Positions 54,248 to 63,441 of a stretch of 64,000 bases of DNA are shown piece after piece. Position numbers and translations under genes: made by a program. Numbering within the stretch: the first letter of the stretch is position 1; every line of letters begins with the position of its first letter. This DNA is from Nonomuraea africana (GTDB lineage Bacteria > Actinomycetota > Actinomycetes > Streptosporangiales > Streptosporangiaceae), in NCBI RefSeq assembly GCF_014873535.1, contig NZ_JADBEF010000001.1, positions 5,208,001 to 5,272,000 of the forward strand. Direction: 5' to 3'. The notes under the pieces are model-generated. The model saw nothing but the letters and a program-made list of their open reading frames with translations, was not told where the DNA came from and ran no database searches.

Positions 54248-54399
54248 GGCGTGACCTCGTCCGGGCAGTCGTCGACCACGACCCTCAGTTCGAGCGCGGT
54301 GGGGTCAGAACCGGCGAACGACGGCGCGCTCCCCGTCATGACGAGCGCGACACCGGCCAGTACGACGGCCCCCACCTTCCAGCGTGATGTGCGTGCCAT
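54244..54399 (-). CDS. Small exported protein, 51 residues, leading the MoxR operon
   Basis: Signal peptide (SRWKVGAVVLAGVALVMTG, cleavage near SFAG) and a mature peptide of about 22 residues containing LELRVVVDDCPDEV with one Cys. GAGGATCC precedes ATG 54399 and its stop overlaps the MoxR ATG, so it is very probably translated and first in the operon. Function unknown. Confidence 0.65.
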
Positions 54400-54414
54400 G
54401 GATCCTCATGTCCC

Positions 54415-54442
54415 TTCGTAGGTTCACGAGGAATGTCATCAA
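54415..54442 (-). promoter_or_regulatory. Probable promoter of the MoxR operon
   Basis: On the minus strand TTGATG, 16 bases, TACGAA, 15 bases before the small-protein ATG. Confidence 0.5.
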
Positions 54443-54536
54443 GACAGCGCGAAAACCGGCGTAACGCTCGTCTTTATCTGAATTTTCGGTGTCTCACGCG
54501 GAGCCTGGCTTTACCCGGTCTTTCGGCGGCGCGACC

Positions 54537-54542
54537 TACGAT
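54537..54542 (+). promoter_or_regulatory. -10 box TACGAT, leaderless start
   Basis: Ends 7 bases before ATG 54550. Confidence 0.55.
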
Positions 54543-54549
54543 CCGGGGC

Positions 54550-55461
54550 ATGATGTCACCCTTCAAGCGCTACCTCGCCGAGGAGATCGCACTCGACCAC
54601 GTCGAAGGGCTCATCTCGCGCAGGGAGGCGCTGCGCAGGCTGGCCCTGCTCGGGCTCGGCCTGCCCGCGGCCACCGCGCTGCTGAGCGCGTGCGGGGCGG
54701 ACGCGCCGGCCGCCGCGCCGAGCGCCGCCGCGGCCAGCCCCACTCCCAGCGCGCCCGCCTCGCCCGCGGGCCCTTCGCCACTGCCGACCGAGGCCGTCAC
54801 CTTCGCGGGCCCCGAGGGCGCGCCCCTGCGAGGGGCCTGGGCGGCGGCGCCGAACGGCAAGGGCGCGGTCCTGGTCATCCATGAGAACCGCGGGCTCAAC
54901 GACCACACCCGTTCCGTCGCGGGACGGCTGGCCGCCAGCGGCTACTCCGCACTCGCCCTCGACCTGCTGTCACGCGAGGGCGGCACCGACTCCTTCAGCG
55001 ACACCGCCCAGGTCACGGCCAAGCTCGGCGAGATCCAGCCCGAGCGGTTCGTCGCCGACATGAAGGCGGCGCTGGACGAGCTGGCCGTCAGGGCGCCCGG
55101 CACCAAGCTCGGCATGGTGGGTTTCTGCTTCGGCGGCGGCATGACGTGGTTGCTGCTGTCGAACGCCGAGCCGCGCCTGGCCGCCGCCGTGCCCTTCTAC
55201 GGCCCGCTGCCCGAGGGCGCCGACTTCACCGGAACCAGGGCGGCCGTCCTCGGGATCTACGCCGAGCAGGACGACCGGGTGAACGCCACCCGCGACGCGG
55301 CGCGGGCCGCGCTGGAGAAGGCGGGGCTCCCGCACGAGATCGTCACCTTCCCCGGCGTCGGCCACGCCTTCTTCAACGACACCGGCCAGCGCTACAACGC
55401 GCAGGCCGCGGCCCAGGCCTACCAGCGGGTCCTCGACTGGTTCGGCAGGCACCTGGCCTGA
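54550..55461 (+). CDS. Tat-exported lipoprotein of the dienelactone hydrolase family
   Basis: 303 residues. A long N-region carries twin arginines (SRREALRRLALLGLG) and ends in a lipobox-like LLSAC (Cys48), so folded export by Tat and lipid anchoring are likely. After an Ala/Pro/Ser linker the alpha/beta hydrolase has the nucleophile Cys in MVGFCFGGGMTWL (about 197), Asp in YAEQDDRVNA and His in FPGVGHAFFND. Substrate unknown; a secreted esterase or lactonase role is inferred. Confidence 0.88.
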   Translation: MMSPFKRYLAEEIALDHVEGLISRREALRRLALLGLGLPAATALLSACGADAPAAAPSAAAASPTPSAPASPAGPSPLPTEAVTFAGPEGAPLRGAWAAAPNGKGAVLVIHENRGLNDHTRSVAGRLAASGYSALALDLLSREGGTDSFSDTAQVTAKLGEIQPERFVADMKAALDELAVRAPGTKLGMVGFCFGGGMTWLLLSNAEPRLAAAVPFYGPLPEGADFTGTRAAVLGIYAEQDDRVNATRDAARAALEKAGLPHEIVTFPGVGHAFFNDTGQRYNAQAAAQAYQRVLDWFGRHLA

Positions 55462-55470
55462 TCACCGCGC

Positions 55471-55998
55471 TCACGCGTAGGTCGACACCGAGATCGTCCA
55501 TCCCTGGCGGCAGACGTCGCCCAGCGGCTTGTCGTCGCAGCCGCGCACGCGGAAGGTGAAGTAGCCGTCGGGCCCGTGGAAGGAGGCCGACCCGCGGATC
55601 CGCTGGCCGGTGCGCTGCGTGTAGGTGCCGTTGGCCAGGTGCGTGGACCGTACGAGGATCTCGAAGTAGTCGTAGTGGAAGGGGTTGGTCGGGCCCCACC
55701 GGACGACGGCGTCGCCGCCCTTGCCGTAGCCCGCCACGATCATCTTGCCTCCCTGGTCGGGGGACCAGGCGATCTGCCCGTTGGCGAAGGTCTGACGGCG
55801 GCCGTTGCTGTTGGCGATGCCCTTCTCCGTGGCCTTGGGACAGCCGAACACGCCGTTCTCGCCGCCCATGGTGCGCCAGTAGTCGCCGATGAGGCCGTAG
55901 GGCTGGATCTCGCAGGCGCTCGTCTTCGCCTGGGCGGGGGCGGCCGCTCCCGCGAAGACGAGCGCCGCGGCCAGACCGAGGGTGACTGCTCTTCTCAT
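55471..55998 (-). CDS. Secreted LGFP-repeat-like protein
   Basis: 175 residues. Signal peptide (AVTLGLAAALVFAGAAAPAQA), then an LGFP-like unit (GGENGVFGCPKATEKG; RRQTFANGQIAWSPDQGG) and a beta-rich C-terminal domain. LGFP repeats are thought to bind cell wall polymers. A TACGTT -10 box lies 6 bases before ATG 55998, excluding the longer frame. Confidence 0.8.
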   Translation of the reverse strand: MRRAVTLGLAAALVFAGAAAPAQAKTSACEIQPYGLIGDYWRTMGGENGVFGCPKATEKGIANSNGRRQTFANGQIAWSPDQGGKMIVAGYGKGGDAVVRWGPTNPFHYDYFEILVRSTHLANGTYTQRTGQRIRGSASFHGPDGYFTFRVRGCDDKPLGDVCRQGWTISVSTYA

Positions 55999-56004
55999 GA
56001 GCGC

Positions 56005-56010
56005 AACGTA
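56005..56010 (-). promoter_or_regulatory. -10 box TACGTT, leaderless start
   Basis: Ends 6 bases before ATG 55998. Confidence 0.5.
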
Positions 56011-56089
56011 AGTCGGCCCCCACACGGCACACATGAGTACGGGGGTACTCAGAACGGACACCCGCCCTGCTCTGTGCGCTGTGTCTGGA

Positions 56090-57004
56090 ATGATGCGCCT
56101 GGTGAACTTCGCACCCCCCGACAGCTATGACTGGACGCCGCCCAGGCCGGTGTCCGCCAGGAGGACAGAGCCCTTCGCGATCGTCGCGCTGATCCTCGGC
56201 GTGCTCGCGTGCTTCCCCATCGCCATCCCCTTCGCCGCCGCCGCGCTGGTGCGCATCAAGCGCTCGGGCGACGCGGGCCGGGCCCTGGCGATCGCGGGGC
56301 TGGTGATGAGCATCGTGTTCCCGCTGGCGGGCGCGGGCGTAGTGTACGGCGGGGTCAGACTCTACGAGTCCTTCGTCAGGCCCGACGGGTACGTCGCCGT
56401 TGACCACGCCGAGGTGGGCGACTGCGTCAACGGACTGCACGGCGCCGACTACTACCTGCCGCTGGTCTCGTGCGACTCCCCGCATGAGGGCGAGTTCCTG
56501 GGCACCGTGCTCGCCCGCGACGACGACAATGCCGAGGAGGGCTGCGCCGACCTCTTGGAGGACACGACGGCCGACGATGAGCTGAGCTTCCTCTACTTCG
56601 CCCCCGCCGACGGCCGCTCGCCTTGCTACATGGTGCACGGCGTCAGCGGCGGCAAGCTGGTCGGCTCGGGCGCCTCCGCGCGGCCCGCCCCAAAGGTGGA
56701 GGAGCAGATCGAGGGCAAACTCGTCCACGCGACCGCACTCCCCGAGGGAAGGTGCGCGAAGGAGCTGTGGGACGGCGACAAGGAGGTCCGCGTCGTCTCC
56801 TGCGCACAGTCGCACGAAGGCGTGCTTCGAGGGGTGTTCGACCTGTCGCCCGGCCCCTGGCCCGGCGAGGAGCGAATCGAACGGCTGGCTGCCGAGGGGT
56901 GCGAGGAGCGCTTCGGCGACCAGATCAAGGGCGAGCTGTGGGCCTACCATCCCGCCAGCTACCACTGGATCGACGAGCAGCGGGTCGCCTGTTACGACAC
57001 ATGA
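56090..57004 (+). CDS. DUF4190/septum-formation-domain membrane protein
   Basis: 304 residues. Pro-rich cytoplasmic start, a DUF4190-like pair of membrane helices (about 28-90: FAIVALILGVLACFPIAIPF; ALAIAGLVMSIVFPLAGAG) and an exported domain with the GDCVN...VSCDSPHEGEF pattern of septum-formation-type proteins, repeated later as VVSCAQSHEGVL. Paired Cys suggest disulfides. Start among ATG 56090, ATG 56093 and GTG 56102 not settled. Confidence 0.8.
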   Translation: MMRLVNFAPPDSYDWTPPRPVSARRTEPFAIVALILGVLACFPIAIPFAAAALVRIKRSGDAGRALAIAGLVMSIVFPLAGAGVVYGGVRLYESFVRPDGYVAVDHAEVGDCVNGLHGADYYLPLVSCDSPHEGEFLGTVLARDDDNAEEGCADLLEDTTADDELSFLYFAPADGRSPCYMVHGVSGGKLVGSGASARPAPKVEEQIEGKLVHATALPEGRCAKELWDGDKEVRVVSCAQSHEGVLRGVFDLSPGPWPGEERIERLAAEGCEERFGDQIKGELWAYHPASYHWIDEQRVACYDT

Positions 57005-57037
57005 GAAAAGGGGGGCGGTGCGGCCGCCCCCCTTTTC
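57005..57037. terminator. Strong bidirectional terminator
   Basis: GAAAAGGGGGGCGG and CCGCCCCCCTTTTC, a perfect 14-bp stem with a 5-base loop, T-rich on both strands, between convergent genes. Confidence 0.93.
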
Positions 57038-57049
57038 TTCGCTCCAGCG

Positions 57050-58435
<1,386 letters not shown>

Positions 58436-58520
58436 TGGCTGAATCTCTTTCCGGCTGGAGGTCGGCGAGTGGAATGATGAGATCCCAGCTTAGGGGACAT
58501 CTGGCCGCCGCCGCGCGCGA

Positions 58521-58811
58521 CTAATCGTCTCGCCCGGAAACGTACACATCCTCGAAGGCGCTGGGCTCGTTGACCATCAGGATCATGAGGGGGTACATCG
58601 CCATCCGCGCGGCGGACAGCGCGCGGCGATAGAAGCCCGCGCCCTCCCACTCGCTGACGAGCGCCCAGAGGTTCGGCTCGTCGACCGAACGGCACAGGCG
58701 TCCGCGCAGGTAGCCGGGCTGGGCCGCCAGCACGTCGATGATCTCCTGGCCTTGTTTGAGGAACTCTTGGGAGCGTGCCTCGGGAACGGTGTAGCGAATC
58801 AGTGCGAGCAC
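58521..58811 (-). CDS. Antibiotic biosynthesis monooxygenase-like (ABM-fold) small protein
   Basis: 96 residues, dimeric alpha/beta-barrel type. LALIRYTVPEARSQEFLKQG, AAQPGYLRGRLCRSVDEPN and LWALVSEWEGAGFYRRALSA follow the ABM pattern. Such folds act as cofactor-free monooxygenases or haem-degrading enzymes, but most small ones are uncharacterised. GTG 58811 chosen; upstream of glyS, same strand, 85-bp gap. Confidence 0.75.
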   Translation of the reverse strand: MLALIRYTVPEARSQEFLKQGQEIIDVLAAQPGYLRGRLCRSVDEPNLWALVSEWEGAGFYRRALSAARMAMYPLMILMVNEPSAFEDVYVSGRDD

Positions 58812-58952
58812 GTGATCCAGGATGTCAGACAGAGGGCCTGTCCCGATGCGTCCTCTCGAGGATCCGGTGCTCCCGGCTCGCGCCCGGCCCCGGCCGCTCG
58901 CCGGACCTGCCGGGTTCCGTGGCGAGGCTTCAGCGGCGGGCGCGTGCCGCGC

Positions 58953-58958
58953 TAGGCT
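58953..58958 (+). promoter_or_regulatory. -10 box TAGGCT, leaderless start
   Basis: Ends 6 bases before GTG 58965. Confidence 0.5.
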
Positions 58959-58964
58959 CGTGAG

Positions 58965-59303
58965 GTGGCCACTCGAAAGCCTCTTCCGCCCGGCGAGCAG
59001 TTCTTCACGCCGGGCGCCACGGGCCTGCGCAAGACCGTCGAACAGCGCAGCGCCCTGCCCCTCACCTTCCTGTTCACGCAGGTGCCGCGCTGGGTGGCGC
59101 CCGTGGTGCTGGTGATCCTGCTGCTGGCCGGGTTCGTGCTCGACAGCTGGCTGGGCGGCCTGGCCGTGCTGCCGGTGGTCGCCTTCGTGGGCTGGCTGGC
59201 CTATCTGTCGTGGCCCTCGCTCGGCGCGGGCGGCAAGCTGCTGCGCGTGGCCATGCTGACCTTCCTCGTCCTCGTGGTGGCCGACAGGTTCGGGGCCTTC
59301 TGA
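58965..59303 (+). CDS. Small three-helix membrane protein (DUF6703-like)
   Basis: 112 residues. Conserved cytoplasmic start (PLPPGEQFFTPGATGLRKTV), then three hydrophobic helices from about 45 (WVAPVVLVILLLAGFVLD; GGLAVLPVVAFVGWLAYL; VAMLTFLVLVVADRFG). It matches an actinobacterial family I recall as DUF6703. Function unknown. Confidence 0.75.
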   Translation: MATRKPLPPGEQFFTPGATGLRKTVEQRSALPLTFLFTQVPRWVAPVVLVILLLAGFVLDSWLGGLAVLPVVAFVGWLAYLSWPSLGAGGKLLRVAMLTFLVLVVADRFGAF

Positions 59304-59363
59304 TACCCAGGAGTGATCGGCGGATCCGACCTGCGCGTGACGCGGACGGTTCGCGGCGTCGCG

Positions 59364-59369
59364 TAGCGT
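59364..59369 (+). promoter_or_regulatory. -10 box TAGCGT, near-leaderless start
   Basis: Ends 8 bases before ATG 59378. Confidence 0.5.
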
Positions 59370-59377
59370 CCAGAGTC

Positions 59378-60262
59378 ATGCGGTTTCCCACACGAACGCT
59401 CCTCGTCGCGGCCGTCCTGCTGACGGTCTCGGGCGCGGGCTGCCTGCCGGGTTCCCAACCGCTCGACCTGCCCGCGATGACCGAGTCCGCGCTGGCCGAA
59501 CGCTACGCCGCCACCAGGGCGGTCTCGGGCGGCGACCGCCGGCTGCTCGCCTACGACAGGGCGGGCGACGGCAGGGCGATCGAGGTGGTGGGCGACCTCG
59601 CCGCCGCCCGGACGGTGATCGTCTTCGTGCCCGGCACCGGATTCGGCCTCGACGACTTCGACGGCACCTCCGCCTCCCCCGCCGGCGCGGCCAGGGCGAT
59701 CCACGCCAGAGCGGCCGCGCTCAGGCCGGGCGAGCCGGTGGCCGTCCTCGGCTGGCTCGGCTACGACGCGCCCGAGATGACCGACTGGCAGGTCGTCACC
59801 ACGCTGCCGGCGGCCAAGGGCGCCATGGCGCTGCGCAGGCTCGTCACCGCGCTCGGCGGCAAGGACCGGCTCAGCCTCGTCTGCCACAGCTACGGGTCGG
59901 TCGTGTGCGGGCAGGCCGCGCCGGGCCTGCCGGTCGACGACATCGTCGTGCTGGGCAGCCCCGGCATGGGCGCCGCCACCAAGGCCGAGCTCCGCACACC
60001 CGCGAGGGTCTGGGCCGCGCTCGGCGCGAAGGACGACGTCCTCAGACCCGGCGTACGGCTCGGCCCGATCGGCTACGGCGCCGACCCTGTCACTCCCGCC
60101 TTCGGCGCCAGGGTGTTCGACGGCGGCCCCGGTGGCCACAACGACTACCTGAAAGCCGGCAACCCCGCCCTCGACCAGGTGGTCTCGATCGCGCTCACCG
60201 GGGAAGCAGCGTGTAGCCAGGGAAGTTGCCCGGCAGCCGCTCACCCGGAGGCCCTTGGGTGA
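59378..60262 (+). CDS. Secreted alpha/beta hydrolase (DUF1023-like)
   Basis: 294 residues. Signal peptide with lipoprotein-like end (LLTVSGAGC, Cys22), then an alpha/beta hydrolase of the DUF1023 type: VIVFVPGTGFGLDDFDGT, LGWLGYDAPEM, nucleophile Ser in LVCHSYGSVVCG (about 170) and a terminal GGHNDYL His (about 250). The oxyanion and nucleophile elbow are intact. The last 68 bases overlap the convergent aldehyde dehydrogenase gene. Confidence 0.85.
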   Translation: MRFPTRTLLVAAVLLTVSGAGCLPGSQPLDLPAMTESALAERYAATRAVSGGDRRLLAYDRAGDGRAIEVVGDLAAARTVIVFVPGTGFGLDDFDGTSASPAGAARAIHARAAALRPGEPVAVLGWLGYDAPEMTDWQVVTTLPAAKGAMALRRLVTALGGKDRLSLVCHSYGSVVCGQAAPGLPVDDIVVLGSPGMGAATKAELRTPARVWAALGAKDDVLRPGVRLGPIGYGADPVTPAFGARVFDGGPGGHNDYLKAGNPALDQVVSIALTGEAACSQGSCPAAAHPEALG

Positions 60263-61712
60263 CCGCCCGCACCAGCAGCTCGCCACCGACGAACGCCCCG
60301 CGCCACGAGGCGCCGAGCCCGCCGAACAGCTCCTCCCTGTCGCCGCGCGAGCGGGGCTGGTTGATCCCCACCTTGAACGCCCGCACCTCTGGCGCCAGCC
60401 GTTCGGCGGTCTCCGGGACGTCGCAGGAGATCGTCGCGACCAGCGCGCCGTTGCTGGCGTTCATCGCGGCCAGCAGCTCGGCCTCGGTGTCGACGAGCAC
60501 GACCGTGTCCACCGGGCCGAACGGCTCGGCGTGGAACAGCGGCGAGGAGCGCGGCGGATCGAGCAGCGCCACCGGGGCGAAGTAGGCCTCCCCCTCCACC
60601 GCGGGGCCCCGGTAGAGCGGCACCGCGCCCTTGGCGATCGCCTCCTCCACCTGGTCGGCCAGCTCCTTGGCCTTGGCGGCGTTGATCAGCGGGCCGAAGT
60701 CCAGCTCCGGCAGCGGGTCGTCGGGGGCGGCCACCTGGAGCGGGTGACCGTACCTGAGGTCTCCGACCGCCGACAGGTAGGCGGCGAGAAAGTCGTGGAA
60801 CAGCTCCCGCTGCACGACGAAGCGCGGGTAGGCGGTGCAGCGCTGCTTGCCGTAGTCGAAGGACTTCGTGATCTGCGTCGTGAGCAGCTCCCACCCCGAG
60901 TACTCCCAGACGCCCCAGCAGTTGAGCCCCTCCTGCTCCAGCACGTGCCGGCGGGAGCGCAGGCCCGGGCGATCGGCGAGCGAGGTGGCCACCTGGGCGC
61001 CCGCGTCCCTGCCGCCGACGAACGAGACGCAGCCCAGCTCGGGGGCGCCGACCAGCACCGGCGACAGCTCCGCCCCGCCGCCGCTGACCAGCGTGAACGG
61101 CAGGCCCTCCCTGACGGCCAGCGCCGTGGCCAGTGTCAGGCACGACAGGCCGCCGTCGGTGGGCGTCTTGGCGATGACCGCGTTGCCCGCCAGCGCCTGC
61201 ACCAGCATGGCATGCATGAGCACGCTCATCGGATAGTTCCAGCTGGCGATGTTGCTCACCGGCCCCGGCAGTGGCGTCCGGCCGGCGAGCATGGGCTCGA
61301 TCTCCTCCAGGTACCAGCGCACACCGTCGAGGCAGCGGTCCACGTCGGCGCAGGCCGTCCGCCATGGTTTGCCGATCTCCCAGACCAGCAGCAGCGCGAG
61401 CAGGTCGCGGTGGGCCTGGAGCGCCTCCACGGCCGCGGCCACCCGCGCCCTGCGCTCCGGCAGCGGAAGGTGGCGCCACTGCCCGTGCTCGTCGACGGCC
61501 GCGTGGACGGCCCGCGCGGCGCCCGACCTGTCCAGGCGCGGAGGCCCGGCGATCGCGGTGCCGTCCACGGGCGAGAAGACGGGCACGGGACGGCCGTCGC
61601 GCTGCCAGATCCCGCCCCAGTGGTTGAGCACCCTGTCGTCGTGGAAGGCCTCGGGCGCCGCCGCGCGGCACCCGTCGTAGGCGTCGGACCAGGCGGTCCT
61701 CGGCTTCAGCAT
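60195..61712 (-). CDS. Aldehyde dehydrogenase family protein
   Basis: 505 residues. NAD(P)-binding ALDH fold: SNIASWNYPMSVLMHAMLVQ (about 143-162), general base Glu in LEQEGLNCWG, nucleophile Cys in FDYGKQRCTAYPRFVV and PLFHAEPFGPVDTVVLV. Third gene of the glyoxylate operon, 10 bases after the carboligase stop with AAGGAG ahead of its ATG. It may oxidise glyoxal, glycolaldehyde or a related C2/C3 aldehyde; substrate inferred from context only. Confidence 0.88.
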   Translation of the reverse strand: MLKPRTAWSDAYDGCRAAAPEAFHDDRVLNHWGGIWQRDGRPVPVFSPVDGTAIAGPPRLDRSGAARAVHAAVDEHGQWRHLPLPERRARVAAAVEALQAHRDLLALLLVWEIGKPWRTACADVDRCLDGVRWYLEEIEPMLAGRTPLPGPVSNIASWNYPMSVLMHAMLVQALAGNAVIAKTPTDGGLSCLTLATALAVREGLPFTLVSGGGAELSPVLVGAPELGCVSFVGGRDAGAQVATSLADRPGLRSRRHVLEQEGLNCWGVWEYSGWELLTTQITKSFDYGKQRCTAYPRFVVQRELFHDFLAAYLSAVGDLRYGHPLQVAAPDDPLPELDFGPLINAAKAKELADQVEEAIAKGAVPLYRGPAVEGEAYFAPVALLDPPRSSPLFHAEPFGPVDTVVLVDTEAELLAAMNASNGALVATISCDVPETAERLAPEVRAFKVGINQPRSRGDREELFGGLGASWRGAFVGGELLVRAVTQGPPGERLPGNFPGYTLLPR

Positions 61713-61722
61713 GAGCGCTCCT

Positions 61723-63441
61723 TCAGTCGGACCAGTCGACGGTTTCGGCGGCGCGGGCGGGCAGCGGCTCGAACTCCCTGATGGCGTCGAGGGCGGGGCC
61801 CATGGCGGCGTTGGCCTCCCGCTCCACCATCACCTCGACCAGGACCGGCAGCCGCTCCTTCTCCGCCTCCTTCGCCGCCCAGGCGAGGGCGTCGCGGATG
61901 TCGCCGGGCGCCTCGACGCGCCGCCCCGGGCAGCCGAAGGCCTCCATGACCTTCACGTGGTCGACGCCGCCCAGCTCGACGGCGAAGTTCATCCCGTACG
62001 GGAGCTCCGCCTGCCTGATCAGCCCCAGGTACTCGTTGTTGATCATCACGATGACGAACGGGATCCGGTACTGCGCGGCGACCGCGACCTCCTCCATCAG
62101 GAACTCGAAGGAGTAGTCGCCGACGACCGCGACGACCTGGCGTTCGGGGTGGGCGACCTTGACCCCCATCGCGGCGGGAACCTCCCAGCCCAACGGCCCC
62201 GCCTGGCCGCAGACGAGGTAGCGCCTGGGCAGGTAGGTCTTCTGGAACTGGCCCGACCAGATCTGGTAGAGGCCGATGGCGGTGACGAAGGTGGTGTCCC
62301 TGCCGAAGAAGTCGTTGATCTCCCTGAAGATCCTGGGCGGTTTGATCGGCACGTCGTCGAAGTCGTCCCTGCGGGGCAGGCTCTCCCTGAGCGTGGCGAC
62401 CCTGCGCGACCACTTCTCCCTGGCCTTGGACGGAACGTCCTCCTCCCGCGCCGCCTCGGCGAGGGACTTCAGGAACGGCCTGGCGTGCGAGACGATGCCG
62501 AGGTCGGGCTCGAAGACCTTGCCGAGCTGGGTGGGCTCGATGTCGACGTGGACGAACGTGCGGCCCTTGCGGTAGACCTCCAGATCGCCGGTGTGCCTGT
62601 CGCCGAACCTGGCGCCCACCGCCAGCACGAGGTCGCTCTCGAGGAAGGCCGCGTTGCCCCATCTGGTGTGCGTCTGGACCCCCGCCATGCCCGCGAACAG
62701 CGCGTGGTCCTCGGGGAAGGCGCCCTTGCCCATCAGCGTCACCTGGACGGGGATCCGCAGCCGCTCGGCCACCTGCCGCAGCTCCTCGGCGGCGTCGCCG
62801 ATCACCACCCCTCCGCCGGCCAGGATGATCGGACGTTTGGTTTGCCGGATGGCCTCGAGGGCCTTCCGCACCAGGCTCGGCCGCGGCCCCGGCACCTCCA
62901 CCGGCAGCGGCGCGTCCAGCGCGGGGTCATAGAGGCAGGTGCCGCGCTGCACGTCGATCGGCAGGTCGATGAGGACCGGCCCCGGACGGCCCGACCTGGC
63001 GATCCTGAACGCCTCGCGGAACACCCACGGCGCCTGGGCAGGCTCCTTGAGCTGCACCGCCCATTTCGTCACCGGCTTGGCGATCTCCACGATGTCGACC
63101 GCCTGGAACGCCTCCTGGTGCAGCTTGTCCGTGGCGGCCTGGCCGGTGACGCAGATCATCGGGATGGAGTCCGCCAGCGCGGTGTAGAGGCCGGTGATCA
63201 TGTTCGTCCCGGCCGGGCCGCTCGTGCCGATGCTGACGCCGACGTTGCCCGTCACCCTGGCCCAGCCGTCGGCCGCGTGCGTGCCGCCCTCCTCGTGTCG
63301 GACCGTGATGTGGCGGATCGAGCTGGTGCGCAGCGCCGCGTAGAGCGGCAGGATGGCGGCGCCGGGGATGCCGAAGACGGTGTCGACGCCCTCCGACTCC
63401 AGCACCGCGACGACCGCCTCCATGCAGGGGATTCGTTTCAT
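61723..63441 (-). CDS. gcl: Glyoxylate carboligase-like ThDP enzyme
   Basis: 572 residues. Gcl-like throughout: VFGIPGAAILPLYAAL, GTSGPAGTNMITGLYTALAD, KLHQEAFQAVDIVEIAKPVT, VCGQAGPLGWEVPAAMGVK, the ThDP motif GDYSFEFL...NNEYLGLIRQAEL and a GVDHVKVMEAFGC end. Gcl condenses two glyoxylates to tartronate semialdehyde. Characterised Gcl has Val where other ThDP enzymes have the cofactor-activating Glu; this protein has Glu50 (RHEEGG), so it may also act as an acetolactate-type carboligase. The ATG overlaps the reductase stop. Confidence 0.85.
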   Translation of the reverse strand: MKRIPCMEAVVAVLESEGVDTVFGIPGAAILPLYAALRTSSIRHITVRHEEGGTHAADGWARVTGNVGVSIGTSGPAGTNMITGLYTALADSIPMICVTGQAATDKLHQEAFQAVDIVEIAKPVTKWAVQLKEPAQAPWVFREAFRIARSGRPGPVLIDLPIDVQRGTCLYDPALDAPLPVEVPGPRPSLVRKALEAIRQTKRPIILAGGGVVIGDAAEELRQVAERLRIPVQVTLMGKGAFPEDHALFAGMAGVQTHTRWGNAAFLESDLVLAVGARFGDRHTGDLEVYRKGRTFVHVDIEPTQLGKVFEPDLGIVSHARPFLKSLAEAAREEDVPSKAREKWSRRVATLRESLPRRDDFDDVPIKPPRIFREINDFFGRDTTFVTAIGLYQIWSGQFQKTYLPRRYLVCGQAGPLGWEVPAAMGVKVAHPERQVVAVVGDYSFEFLMEEVAVAAQYRIPFVIVMINNEYLGLIRQAELPYGMNFAVELGGVDHVKVMEAFGCPGRRVEAPGDIRDALAWAAKEAEKERLPVLVEVMVEREANAAMGPALDAIREFEPLPARAAETVDWSD

